From NCBI GenBank assembly GCA_020205615.1, contig JAINUW010000175.1, positions 248,001 to 312,000 on the forward strand: DNA of 64,000 bases, read 5' to 3'. The notes beneath the pieces were generated by a model, which saw only the letters and a list, made by a program, of their open reading frames with translations, made no database searches and was not told the origin of the DNA. The stretch is from Panax quinquefolius. Taxonomy: Eukaryota; Streptophyta; Magnoliopsida; Apiales; Araliaceae. Below, piece by piece: positions 22,035-32,465 of the stretch (positions within the stretch are counted from its first letter, which is position 1; every line of letters starts with the position of its first letter). The translations under genes were made by a program, and so were the position numbers.

Positions 22035-22282
22035 CCAAGCTCCAGTAAGAGGACTTAAGCCATTATTACAATATTTTAAAAACTGTTGTATATTTGTGTG
22101 TGAATGTTTCATTTACATTTATGATGAATGTGTACGAATGCATATATTTTACTCCACTTCAATATATCTTTCTATGATGTTAGTGCTTCGCACATGTCAT
22201 CATTTTCATAAACGGTGAGACACGTTGTATGTGAATGTATGCTGTGCGCTTCCTCCATCAAGGGACTATCATGTCAGAGTTT
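22035..22282 (+). other. Tat/Ogre leader, interrupted
   Basis: About 250 bp of untranslated leader after the primer-binding site. It stops where the reverse-oriented Athila LTR starts at 22283. No coding sequence is present. Confidence 0.6.
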
Positions 22283-23687
22283 TGTTGGGTAAAATCTATA
22301 TACGTAAAACACGCAAGTATACGTGGTCAACAAGTAATATAGTAATGAATAAAGTATCGTTCCCACGGAGACAAATTAGCAAGAAGTTTAACTTCACAAT
22401 TATCAATTTCCTATTAATCCTAATTCTATTAAACTATTCACTTCAATGGTTTAAAATTATAGAAACTAAATTAATAAATAAATAAACTATCACAAAATAA
22501 TCACAAATATCAAAATCCGGAATTTCAAACAATTGATGGAGAATTAGACTTATGATTTCACCCTAAGCTTCACTCTGATTTCTACACCTTTATTCCAATT
22601 CAATTCACTATCCTAGTATATTAATCAAGAACACGAATGTAGTACTAGCCACCTCTCGAGGAACTAATACCATATTAACATAAATCCATAATTTAGATAA
22701 AACAAGTTAAACACCTTAATCAACTAACTCACTATATCTCTATGTGAACTGAAATTAAAGAAGGTTTAAGATTAAGTTCTCTATCCGATTACATGCGATG
22801 TCAAGCATATCTCTACCTTAACATTAATCAAGAATCTGCTATTCATAAAATTCATGAACATATGCTATATTAACTAAGTCTAGATTCGAATATCCTCTCT
22901 CGATTCCATACAAATCCACAAAGAACTGTTGATCAGGCAATTCATAAATTCAAGCTCAAATTAATATAGATAAACTGGAAATACTTTATTGAACTGGAAG
23001 TCAAAGCTACAAAATCATTGTTTCACCTAAGGATCCATCATAAGCTTAAAAAGCGAATTAGTTCATAACGAATGAAATAAAAAATGAATACTTTAAGGGA
23101 ATCATTCTTTCAATTACAAATATAGAACTAAGATGAAGAATAATACAAAACCACCCTTCACGTAGCCTTAATCTGCAATCGTCACGAAAATCTCTTCAAA
23201 ATACTCCTCCAAAGCTTGCTATCAAATTCTGGAATTAATCTTCGTTATATGCCTTGTGTATTGTGTAATTCGTTGTTAATTGAGTAAATAGCCACCCACA
23301 CACAAGTCCCAGCCGAAATCCTCTCCTCTTTAGAGTCCACATGCTACTAGAATGCTCAAATCCATATCCCAGCAGAGTTCAACAAACAACAAGAGAGTTC
23401 AGATTTCGCGACCCCCCGCCACAGCGGGGGTCTATAGGCAAAACATGCCCGCCCCGGTGGGCACCCTTTCTGCTAAAGTCCACAAAAAGTTGCTAAGTGA
23501 TTTTTTTCTTCTTTCAAGAATTCTTCCAGAAATGATCCCAATTGACTCCAAATCTTGTTAAATGCTACAACGACCACCCTACACATAAAAGAACACAAAA
23601 CAAATAAAAACGAATATAAAAACAAGAAAATAGCAACAATTAAGCATGAAATGGACAATGATTCATGGATATGAAATCCACTTATCA
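22283..23687 (-). repeat. 3' LTR of the - strand Athila-like element (1405 bp)
   Basis: On the - strand it starts TGATAAGTGGATTTC at 23687 and ends CCCAACA at 22283. Near its 3' end it carries CCGTGGGAACGATACTTTA, the Athila-type end phrase. A GC-rich double hairpin sits at 23410-23463. The adjoining + strand flank is the Tat/Ogre leader. Confidence 0.85.
23410..23463 (-). repeat. GC-rich double-hairpin cassette, LTR copy
   Basis: Hairpin 1 (23410-23432) pairs GACCCCC with GGGGGTC around a GCCACAGC-type centre. After 13 bases, hairpin 2 (23446-23463) pairs TGCCCGCC with GGTGGGCA with one wobble. A second copy of the cassette is at 26578-26627 in the same element. Confidence 0.7.
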
Positions 23688-23700
23688 AAATCCCCCAAGC
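23688..23700 (-). promoter_or_regulatory. Polypurine tract of the - strand Athila-like element
   Basis: GCTTGGGGGATTT on the - strand directly precedes the LTR start. A G-run next to a TGATAAG start is the expected plus-strand primer. Confidence 0.8.
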
Positions 23701-24884
23701 TTAAATCGTGCTAGTCCTCGAGCACAAAACAAACTACACGAAATGCAATGCAATGCAATGAGATGGAATGAATATAATCTATATGCTTTCAAATCCAACA
23801 ATATCGCAGAATCAAAACTATCCCATCGGCCTCAAAGAAAACAAGCAACTCTACAATATGAATCACCAAAACCAATCCACAATTTTGTATTAATTTTGAA
23901 ATCTTAAACCATCATCATTGGTATAGTGTGCGTGTATGTTCAACATCTATGATAACTGATACGGACTCAAATTCAATACATACTCAATTTCTTCGAAGGA
24001 ATCATACAGTGTAAACTTAAAATTTCCAAAAATAGGCACATTCCAACTAAAACTAAGCAATACCAAGTTCAAGGGTTCATACAGGGTACTTATACTTCTT
24101 TTATCTCATTTTTTTCACGGGGGCTTTTTGCTCTTTTCCCATTTTTTTTTCTTTTCTCTTCTCTTTTTTTTTAGATAGATGGTTAGTGAGTGCGTTTTAC
24201 ACTCCATCTCACGCTTGTGTTTATGAGAGTATCTCTCCTCAACCCACCACAAGACTCAACTTGTTTCATTTTTTTTATTTTTTATTTTGATAGTTTATAC
24301 ACCCTACGTTTCCCCCAAACTTAGGTTCTTGACTAATTTTCGCCTTTACTGCATATCCTTGTTATTTTCTCATTTACTCTAGCATTATCCTTTAGAAACT
24401 ATTTATGAGTCAATTTGAACTGAGCAGTCAACAAAGATGTCATTAGCGTGCTAACCTTTTTATAACAGTTTCAAATAAGCGCAAGATTCGATTCATAACA
24501 TAAATTATATCACAGTTCTAATAATCAACAATGTATTGGTTAACTTATTCTCAATCTCCTCATTGGCCCACAAATAACATGAACTGCAAAACCGTTGGAC
24601 ATATGCAAACACAATATTTATCTAAAATTTTTATTTTTATTTTTTTTATTTTTATAACAAAATGCGATAATAACCGGAATGAACACAATGCAATAACAAA
24701 AATAACCTAAGCTACTATGCAATAACCTAAGCTACTATGTAAAACTAGAATTGAATGACAAATTTAACCCAAACTACTACATATGCATGCAAATAAGAAT
24801 TTAAATCCCCCAAACTTAAGTAATACAATGTCGTCATTAGATAAATAATCAAAATTAAGTGCATGAGGACTTCCCTGTAATCGC
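23701..24884 (-). other. Untranslated DNA between accessory ORF and LTR
   Basis: About 1.2 kb, AT-rich, with T-rich simple sequence near 24108-24175, 24268-24292 and 24630-24655. CCCCAAACTTA-type phrases recur at 24310 and 24815, resembling extra polypurine-like runs on the - strand. No gene was found. Confidence 0.6.
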
Positions 24885-26096
24885 CTAAGTCTTGGGAGGT
24901 GGTGGTTGATCTTCTTCGTCTAAGCCACTAGGTGGAAACCTCGGCAGTGGCATCAGCTGCTGATATGTAAATTGCGTAACTGGATTGAAACTCTGAAATG
25001 TCGTGTTGAGTGAAGCGAATGTCGCGTTCATAGCATCAAACATGTGGTCTTGCCTCAATGCGAGTCACCGCATCTCCCGACGTGCTGCCTTGTTGTGTGC
25101 ATCCATTTGACGTTGAAAGTCAAATAACTGAGGACTGGATAGTGCCTCGGTCTGCAATACCTGCTCAGTTCCTTGATCTCTCATAGCCTCATCCTCATCC
25201 TCCGAGGTATCTTCAGCGTCAGCTTCTTCCTCCGCTGGTGGAAATATGAAACCCAGTCCTCGAGGATGGGAATCGCCCCCGGCCCATACTGAATATCGTG
25301 CTATCATTCTGGAGTCTAGCAATGCAAGTGGCATCTATGTGGGCTCATCGTCAGACCATCTCACACCTACTTGATGACACAATTCACATACGAGTGATGG
25401 GTATGGCAAGCCTCCCGAAAAGATTCCACGTAAGCACCGGCAGATGGAGAAATAAATAATGGGCCCGACGTCAATGAGAAAGTCTTGGATAATTGCGTAT
25501 AGCAGTAACGCCTTCTCTTTGGTCATGTCTGAGGTGTGTTGAGATGGATACAATTTAGCACATAGAAATGCATACCAAATTTTGCCATACCAACTTAGAT
25601 CTTTGCTATAGAACACTGTGCCTCCATTCCGACCTTTGATCCATGTTGTGCCTGGCTTAGTCATTTCCTTGAGTATTTCCTCATAGTCCGGATGAAAATT
25701 ACGTAGTTGGGCATACTGGCATTGTCGAGGCACCAATAATTGATAATAGGTGCTTATGGCATCAGCACTGAACGGGACCAAGCGACCCCGCACAAAAGCG
25801 TTGAATGGGGCTTTGTCCTCGGCGTTTGCATAAAACCCCTTGACTATGTTGAGCACGGCGGGTTCCGGCTCTTGGGTGAATTTATTCCACCCCTTCTGGT
25901 AGATTCGAGGCATCATCTCCCCATCAATGGGATCTGGTGCCAACCCCCGCTCTGGTGTAAGGGATTTTGTCAGCATATAATCATATTGGGTGGCGACAAC
26001 GGCACTCACAAATTTTTAGCGATCAAAGGTGCATGTCGGTTATGCGGATCTTGAAATCTCTCCCCTTTGGCGTTTAGATGTTGGTTGCAACGCCAT
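24885..26096 (-). pseudogene. Athila accessory ORF, plant-transposon-protein type (4 stops)
   Basis: One frame of 403 codons runs from ATG at 26096 (MALQPTSKRQRGE) to TAG at 24885. Segments such as FVSAVVATQYDYML, TTWIKGRNGG, YAFLCAKLYPSQHTSDMTKEKALLLYAI and LPYPSLVCELC fit the domain catalogued as putative plant transposon protein, often found with Athila elements downstream of integrase. After it come an acidic linker (AEEEADAEDTSEDEDEA) and a Pro-rich end. Molecular function is unknown. It is interrupted by two TAA stops near 26040 and 26019, TAG at 25335 and TGA at 25065. Each fits a C-to-T change in a CAA, CAG or CGA codon, and there is no frameshift over 1.2 kb. An env-like role is suggested only by position. 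Confidence 0.75.
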
Positions 26097-26884
26097 CGAA
26101 TCTGACTATTTAAACTCACTATCAACACACTACCTTCCCCTCACACTTGGTTCACTCAACTTCTCAAACACATGGTGTGCAAAGTGGTGTATCCTCCCCA
26201 AATTGAAACCTTGATCTATTATGGTACTTGGAAGTGATGAATTGCAACACCAAGTATTCACTCGAACTTGCTCTCAAATAGCCTTTGTGAATGCCCTAAC
26301 TCGAAAATAGTTGTAGAGTTCTATGAAGAATTTGGGATGAGATGTGGTAATATATAGAGGTGGTGTGATTGGGTGTATTGGTGGATTGAAAAGGTGGGGT
26401 AGTGGAAATCGTGGGGGTGAAGTGGGTTCAATGGATTTAGGTAATGGGTAGAAGTAATGTGTGCGGATTTGCAAATCATGGGTGTTATGTATGAGAAAGA
26501 GGGATTCAATTTAGGAAGATGAAGTATTTGGGCGTGTGGCTGTGTGACTGCCGATTTTAAGAGCACAGGTTCAAGGACCCCCGCCTCGGCGGGGGGTACA
26601 AGTCTAATTGAGCCCACCTCGGCGGGCATGCCCACTATAAGTTAGCCACTTTTTTCTACTTTTCTTCATGATATGCCACTGAATTTGCATTTTCCCATCC
26701 TGCAAGCCATGAAACATGAAAGTTATTAGGTTGTTGATAAATTTGAGCATGCTTGAGAGATTAACAAGACTTTTACTAAATAATGTCTACCTAATAACTT
26801 AATAAAAACTATATTCTAACAATTATGAATGAAACTACGAAAAATAAATGAAAGATTGGGTTGCCTCCCAATTAACGCTTGATT
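26097..26884 (-). other. Non-coding stretch between integrase and accessory ORF
   Basis: No supported gene. It contains the second GC-rich double-hairpin cassette (26578-26627). The open frames here are short, and the region corresponds to the spacer after integrase in Athila elements. Confidence 0.6.
26578..26627 (-). repeat. GC-rich double-hairpin cassette, internal copy
   Basis: Hairpin 1 (26578-26595) pairs CCCCCGCC with GGCGGGGG around TC. After about 16 bases, hairpin 2 (26612-26627) pairs GCCCACC with GGCGGGC around TC with one wobble. Order and spacing match the LTR copy at 23410-23463, but surrounding bases do not. Confidence 0.7.
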
Positions 26885-27971
26885 TTAAGTCGTTCAGCCT
26901 GACTACTTCCTGTTCATGGTGCGTCAGACAATGTGATGGCGATGACATCAGTGTTGGACTCGCCCCACCAATAGTGCTTTAACCATTGACCGTTGACTTT
27001 GAAAGTTTCTAACGGATTTCGACTGTAAAGTTCAACGGCTCCATGAAAGAACACTCACTTTATAGTGAATGGTCCCGACAATCTCGACTTGATCTTTCCT
27101 AGGAACAATCTCAGTCGTGAGTTGAACAAAATGACTGATTGTCCCAGCTCGAATGTTCTTCGCATAATTTTATGGTTATGCCATCTCTTGAACTTTTCCT
27201 TGTATAACTTGGAGTTCTCGTAGGCTAAAGGTGAAATTCGTCGAGCTCATTTAGTTGAAGTAATCTCTTTTCCCCTACAGCTGCTTGATCGAAATTGAGT
27301 TTCTGAATTGACCAATAAGCCTTATGTTATAGCTCAACTGGTAAGTGACACGCCGTTTCATACAATAGTTGATATGGTGACATCCTGATCGGTGTCTTGT
27401 ACGCAGTCCGGTATGCCCATAATGCATCATCCAACCGGAGCGACCAATCCTTACGATTCGGATTCACCACTTTCTTTAATATTTTCTTGACTTCCCTGTT
27501 CGACGCCTCAGCTTGTCCACTGGTTTGGGGGTGATAAGCCGTCGCTACCTTGTTATTGATCCCATACCTCGCCAATAGAGCTGTGATTGATTTGTTGCAA
27601 AAGTGACTACCTTCGTCACTTATAATTGCTCTTGGCGTGCCAAACTTCGTGAAAATGTTTTTCTGTAGAAATTAAATGACCACCTTAGCGTCGTTAGAAG
27701 GTAGTGCTACTGCTTCAACCCACCTTGACACATAGTCCACCGTAAGCAAAATGTACTGATTGGAAAATGAGGAAGGGAATGGCCCCATGAAATCGATGTC
27801 CCATACATAAAAAATTTCAACTTCGAGAATCATTTGTAGTGGCATCTCATTCCTTTTCGAATTGTTGCCCACCCTTTAACATCTCTCACATGTTTGGACA
27901 AATTGGTGGGCGTCCTTAAATAGTGTAGGCCAATAAAACATAGATTGCAGTACCTTTTCTGCTGTCCTCTC
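26885..27971 (-). pseudogene. Athila-type integrase (most of the gene, broken)
   Basis: From the chimeric junction the frame reads ERTAEKVLQSMFYWPTLF, then CERC, the second half of the zinc finger. A TAA follows at ~27876 (a C-to-T change of CAA would explain it). The core reads [19 protein letters not shown] (first catalytic D), [11 protein letters not shown] (~27620, second D) and [14 protein letters not shown] (~27500, catalytic E). [20 protein letters not shown] is a strong Athila signature. A further stop lies near 27674. The C-terminal module (FNSRLRLF, then SGPF) is readable at ~27060-27160 with frame changes. The first zinc-binding histidines come from Tekay-like sequence upstream. 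Confidence 0.87.
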
Positions 27972-30110
27972 ACTACCAGGATGTATCGAGTACCTCGAAG
28001 TATGGGCCTCCATCATAATTTCTTCCTTTAATTCGGGATTCTTAGGAACCTAAATTCTTCCTTCAAAATGAAATAATCCCTCCTTATCGAGGTTATACTT
28101 AGTCTTTTCTTCATCTTCTATCCTCTTTTGCATCTGCTTGTACTCCTCGTTGCTCAGTTGTACTCCCCTAACCCACTCCACTATGGTAGGTTAGGTTTCC
28201 ATGGTAAATAACATCTCCACTGCTTCCTCCAGTAAATTAACTTCTAGCTCCATTCTTGCCATCGCTCTTACCAACTCATTCTGAGTTGTTAACATTGATA
28301 ATTTCTCTCTACCCTTCCTACTTAGCGCATCGGCTACTACATTTACTTTTCTCAGATGATATAAAATATCACAGTCATAATCTTTTATTAACTCTTACCA
28401 CCTTCTCTGTCTCATGCTCAACTCATTCTATGTGAAGATATATTTCCGACTTTTATGATCCGTGTATATCTCACACTTCTCACCATAAAGATAATGCCTC
28501 CATATCTTTAGGGCAAAGACTACAGCTGCCAATTCAAGGTCATGAGTAGGATAGACCTTCTCATAATCCTTCAATTGACGTGACGTATACGCAATGACCT
28601 TGCCATGCTGTATGAGCACGCAACCCAGTCCTTTATGCAATGCATCGGTATACACTACAAAATTTCCTCTATCGTCTGGTAAGGACAATACAGATGCCTC
28701 ACTTAACCTCTTCTTCAACTCTTGAAAACTGTTCTCACATTTTTTAGTTCACACATACTTCACCGACTTTCTTGTCAGATTTGTTAACGGAGTAGCTATT
28801 TTAGAAATGTCCGGAATGGACCTTCTATAGTATCCCGTTAACCACAAAAAACTCCGAACCTCTGTTGGCATTTTTGGTTGCTCCCATTCGTTAACTGCTT
28901 CTACTTTTGCCGAATCTACAGAAATGCCATCCTTATCAATAACATGCCCTAGAAACTGCACCCTCTCAAGCCAAAATTCACACTTTGTGAATTTCGCATA
29001 CAACTTCTCCTTCCGTAGTGTCTCCAACACTATTCTTAAATGTTTCGCATGATCTTCTGGCGTCTTTGAATAGACTAGAATATCATCAATGAACACTACG
29101 ACAAACTTGTCCAAATATTGTTTAAACACTCTATTCATCATATCCATAAATGTGGCTGGCGCATTAGTCAACCCAATCGACATTACTAGAAATTCGTAAT
29201 GACCATAATGAGTTCTGAACGCCGTCTTAGGTACATCTTCCTTCCTCACCTTTAACTGATGATATCCCGTGCCCAAATCTATCTTAGAAAAATACTTTGC
29301 CCTTTCAACTGATCAAATAGATCATCGATCCTAGGCAAAGGGTATTTATTCTTAATCGTTAACTTGTTCAACTCTCGATAGTCGACACAAAGTCTTAACG
29401 ACCCATCCTTCTTCTTTACAAACAACATCGGTGCTCCCCAAGGAGACACACTCGGTTGAATGTACTTCCTATCTAATAGTTCTTACAATTGAACCATTAA
29501 CTCCTTCATCTCAACTAGCGCCATTCGATATGGTGCCCTTGAAACTGGTGCCATTCCCGGTAACAGATTAATTACAAACTCCACCTCCCTGTCCGGTGGA
29601 ATGCCCAGTAACTCCTCTGAAAATACATCCGCGAACTCTTGCCCAATAAGTATCTGATCCAAGGATGTTCCCACTCTTTGGGTATCAACAACATGGCACA
29701 GATAACCTACACACCCTTTTCTCAACATCTTCCACAGCTTGTCAGCAGATGCAGAACAACAAGAGCGTCTCGGTGATTTACTACCGAAGAACACTACCTT
29801 GGTTTTCTTAGAAAGCCAAAGGTTTACACTTTTCCTATGGCAATCTATAATTGCCTTATGGTTAATCAACCAATCCATACCATGAATTACGTTGAATTCT
29901 TTTAGCCTTATCGGTACCAAATCTACCGATAACTTATTCCCTCTAATTTCTACGCAATAATCCTTATGAATATGTTCAATGGGGATTATCTCTTCGTTTG
30001 CTACCTTAACGTCTAAAGGTATAGGTAACGTTCCGGGATTAAACCTAATCGCTTAGCAAATTCACATGCTATAAAAGAACAAGTAGCACCCGAGTCAAAT
30101 AGCACATAAA
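27972..30110 (-). pseudogene. Protease-RT-RNase H-integrase N-terminus, Tekay type (broken)
   Basis: This polyprotein copies RNA into DNA. The protease active site LFDSGATCSFI (~30095) sits at the end of the gag-protease frame; after a frameshift the protease tail continues with FNVIHGMDWL (~29890). RT motifs follow: [18 protein letters not shown] (~29430), [11 protein letters not shown], then after another frameshift GTGYHQLKV (~29270) and the catalytic FIDDILVYS (~29090). RNase H (28718-28428) shows [16 protein letters not shown] and IYTDHKS. The region ends with EEIMMEAHTSRYSIHPGS, the first two zinc-binding histidines of integrase. Stops include TAA at ~29486 (CAA-like), TGA near 28749 (TGG-like) and TAG near 28434 (CAG-like). 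Confidence 0.88.
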
Positions 30111-31276
30111 CATTTATCTCATTGACCGGAATGATACCTGCTACCACATCCGTTGATGCAACCACATCTTGAACAGTCATATTAAACGTACGAGCTGAGG
30201 GTCTACCCACTGATGGTGTTAGTCCAGTAATGGCTAATTTACTACTACCAGAACTTTTATTCCCCTCTAAACCCTTCTTCGGGCAATTTCTTGCCATGTG
30301 ATCCATTGACCCATAGACAAAACACCCCTGGCTCTTCTTAGGGTTAGGACAGTTAGGTGACAAATGCCCCTCCTGCCCACAGTTGTAGCATATTACTTTC
30401 CCCTTTAAATAGACTCCAATGTGAGATTTTCCGCATGTCTTACATGCTTCCGTCATCCGTTTGGGATCTCCCTGCTTTACCCCGATATTCCCAGGGTTAA
30501 AACTCTTCCTCTTTGGCTAGTTGCCGCTTTCGCTGGCAACTTCAGCCTTATTACCTCCTTCTAAATTACTCTTAATCTTCTGCTCTTTGTGGTACTGAGA
30601 CAAGGCCTCACCACTAACTTCAGCTATTATCGCCTTCTCCAGAATGGTCCCGTAGGAAGCACTCTGGAAAACTGATATCCTACTATAGAGCCAGGATTTT
30701 AAGCCTTGTTGAAATCTGCGCGCCTTTCTCTACTCTGTATCCACCTGATGAAGCAAATCTCGCCAATTCGTTAAACTTGGCGGCATACTGGGGAACTGTC
30801 ATACCCCCCTGCTTAAGTTCTAGGAACTTAATTTCCATCCTACCCCGCATGCTAGTAGGGAAATAGTTCTCGAAGAAAACCTTCTTAAAGCTGTTCCCCA
30901 CGTAATGACCTCGCCCTAGCCCCACCCTGGTGAGCTTCCCACCAGTAGTTGGCTTCCCCCTTCATCATGTAAGTCGCAAAAGAAGTCTTTTCCGCCTCAC
31001 CTATGTTTGTTTTCACAAACGCCTTTTCAATCTCTCTAACCCATGTCTGGGCTTCTAGTGGATCTGTCATTCCTCGGAACTCGAGAGGACCCACACTTTC
31101 AAAGTCCTTAAAGGTAGTTGTTCTTGCTAACCCAGGAGCTACAAGAATCCCACCCCCACTTGTTTAAATGCAGCCATTAATAAATTAACGAACTCTTTCA
31201 TAGGGTTGTTAGGACCCCCCTGATTTTCATTATGAGACTCGGCCTCTTGGTTCCGTTGTCTCCTTCTCGGTGGCAT
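30013..31276 (-). pseudogene. Gag with zinc knuckles, Tekay type (broken)
   Basis: The likely start is ATG at 31276, reading MPPRRRQRNQEAE, a typical Tekay gag opening. The capsid region follows in two frames: DPLEAQTWVREIEK and KGEANYWWEA (31094-30885), then FENYFPTSMRGRMEIKFLEL (30850) and MTVPQYAAKFNELA (30925-30683). The nucleocapsid part (30456 onward) has a good CCHC knuckle, CYNCGQEGHLSPNC, and a second one, CFVYGSMDHMARNC, in which the second Cys is Tyr. Stops after GVGFL (~31160) and frameshifts near 30900 and 30680 break the gene. Confidence 0.85.
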
Positions 31277-31568
31277 AATTCTGATTAAATAAATAAAGCT
31301 TCGTTATTATCTATTTAACTACTCGATTATCATTCTAAATCAACAACAACCATTCATACCACAACAAGAATATTAAATACAAACTTCATTATATAAATAT
31401 GCTTTTATAGTCAAAACTATTTACATCAGGTTCCCTTAGCCAAAAGCTATTACATACTATCCCACGATTGCCTTCTACCAAAAATTGGGATTTACAATAA
31501 GACTACCCTTAGTTATACAAAAGAGGGTTTTACATCACTACTTATATACAAAAAGATCTAATGATCTA

Positions 31569-32228
31569 CTAACACTGTCGAACGACATTCTCATATTTCT
31601 GATTTGCCAGAATCGACACCATATCTCGACATATTGTATGTCGAGTCTGCCCGGACTCAATAGAATAACAAGCAATTTTCAGCTTGAAATCCTCATGAGC
31701 GCATTCATGGATGTATGACATCCTAGTTATTTTCTGGTCTTTCTCAACTAGTTTCTTTTGTAGCTCAAGGACCTCATCCTTATAGTCATGAGCCTTATCA
31801 GTCATAAGCACTTTCTCGTCATGCTCTGACTCAAAATTTGCCTCTGCAGATTCTTTCGCCTCATATAAGGCAGTTATTTCCTCATTCTGTGCCTCTACCA
31901 CGGTCTTGTAAATGCACATTCCTTTCCAACACCGCCGGATACTTCGCTTTCTAGTTGCATCCGAAGATGTTGGCTCCTGAGTAGGTAACACCGTGTTAAT
32001 CGATGTCACCTCCATCTCCTCCTCCACGTCTAGGATCTCGTTAAGGTATGATGCTAATCCCATCGTCTCCTCAGAGTATTCCTCCTCAGAGATGTACTCC
32101 TCAATGTCTGAGTCATCTAGTATAACTATCGGTACCTCCGCCACTGGCATTGGTACAACCTCAACTTGGTTAACTGAGTCCTCACTTATCATTTCCACGT
32201 TTCTAAACATCAAGCTATCGGTTAACAT
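31569..32228 (-). CDS. Pre-gag ORF, acidic and coiled-coil protein (219 aa)
   Basis: An uninterrupted ORF between the primer-binding site (32454) and gag (31276), in a family where gag is normally the first gene. Residues 30-70 are acidic (DDSDIEEYISEEEYSEE). Residues 110-180 are predicted-helical with heptad spacing (ALYEAKESAEANFESEHDEK, LELQKKLVEKD). The C-terminus has several Cys and His. No known domain was recognised. Met13 is an alternative start. Element C has a shorter ORF of similar make-up at the same place (51014-51352). It is intact although every neighbouring gene is broken, but it may simply have escaped stops by chance. Confidence 0.6.
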   Translation of the reverse strand: MLTDSLMFRNVEMISEDSVNQVEVVPMPVAEVPIVILDDSDIEEYISEEEYSEETMGLASYLNEILDVEEEMEVTSINTVLPTQEPTSSDATRKRSIRRCWKGMCIYKTVVEAQNEEITALYEAKESAEANFESEHDEKVLMTDKAHDYKDEVLELQKKLVEKDQKITRMSYIHECAHEDFKLKIACYSIESGQTRHTICRDMVSILANQKYENVVRQC

Positions 32229-32453
32229 CTACAAACACATAACATGTTGATTAGTACATAATACACAATAGTATAAGCACAAATCACATTTAATATCTTT
32301 AAGATTAATTTTCGTCTTTTAATCCTTTCGATACTGAGTTATCTCAATATCTTTTTTTTTAATTCAATGGACTTGAATTTCATTCCTCAGACTTTACCTT
32401 CCTTACGAGGTTATTAGCCTAAGGTTTTCCCCCCTTAAGTTTTATAACCTAAG

Positions 32454-32465
32454 GCTCTGATACCA
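32454..32465 (-). promoter_or_regulatory. Primer-binding site, initiator-Met tRNA type
   Basis: TGGTATCAGAGC on the - strand, three bases after the LTR end. It matches the usual chromovirus primer site exactly. Confidence 0.92.

Larger units (their letters stand above)
14775..22282 (+). mobile_element. Tat/Ogre-like element remnant
   Basis: Three observations support this: the gag-type CHHC motif at 14789, phrases such as TACGTAGGCAGCCATCAG near 15872 that are common near Tat/Ogre LTRs, and the primer-binding site TGGCGACTCTGCTGGGGA at 22017 directly after an LTR-like end (CGACA, 22014). Because a primer-binding site follows this LTR, it is a 5' LTR in its present state, while gag-like sequence also lies before it. 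That fits recombination between copies. The right edge is set by the Athila LTR that begins at 22283. Confidence 0.7.
22283..27971 (-). mobile_element. Athila-like element, 3' half
   Basis: Read on the - strand: integrase (27971 to ~26885), a non-coding stretch, an accessory ORF (26096-24885), untranslated DNA, a polypurine tract and the 3' LTR (23687 to 22283). The gag-to-RNase H half and the 5' LTR are absent; their place is taken by a Tekay-like element joined inside the integrase gene. Its LTR differs from the + strand Athila LTR at 10803 apart from short terminal motifs, so it is a different family. Confidence 0.84.

Noticed and set aside
25065..26009. Two separate genes on the - strand with a GTG start
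   Set aside because: Both parts are in one frame, separated by single stop codons, and the frame extends up to an ATG at 26096 and down to TAG at 24885. One broken ORF is the better reading.
25740..26054. A 104-codon + strand frame
   Set aside because: It is the antisense shadow of the Athila accessory ORF.
32454..32465. Possible tRNA gene near GCTCTGATACCA
   Set aside because: Only the 12 bases matching a tRNA 3' end are present, next to an LTR; no cloverleaf surrounds them. It is a primer-binding site. The same holds at 47028 and 62134.
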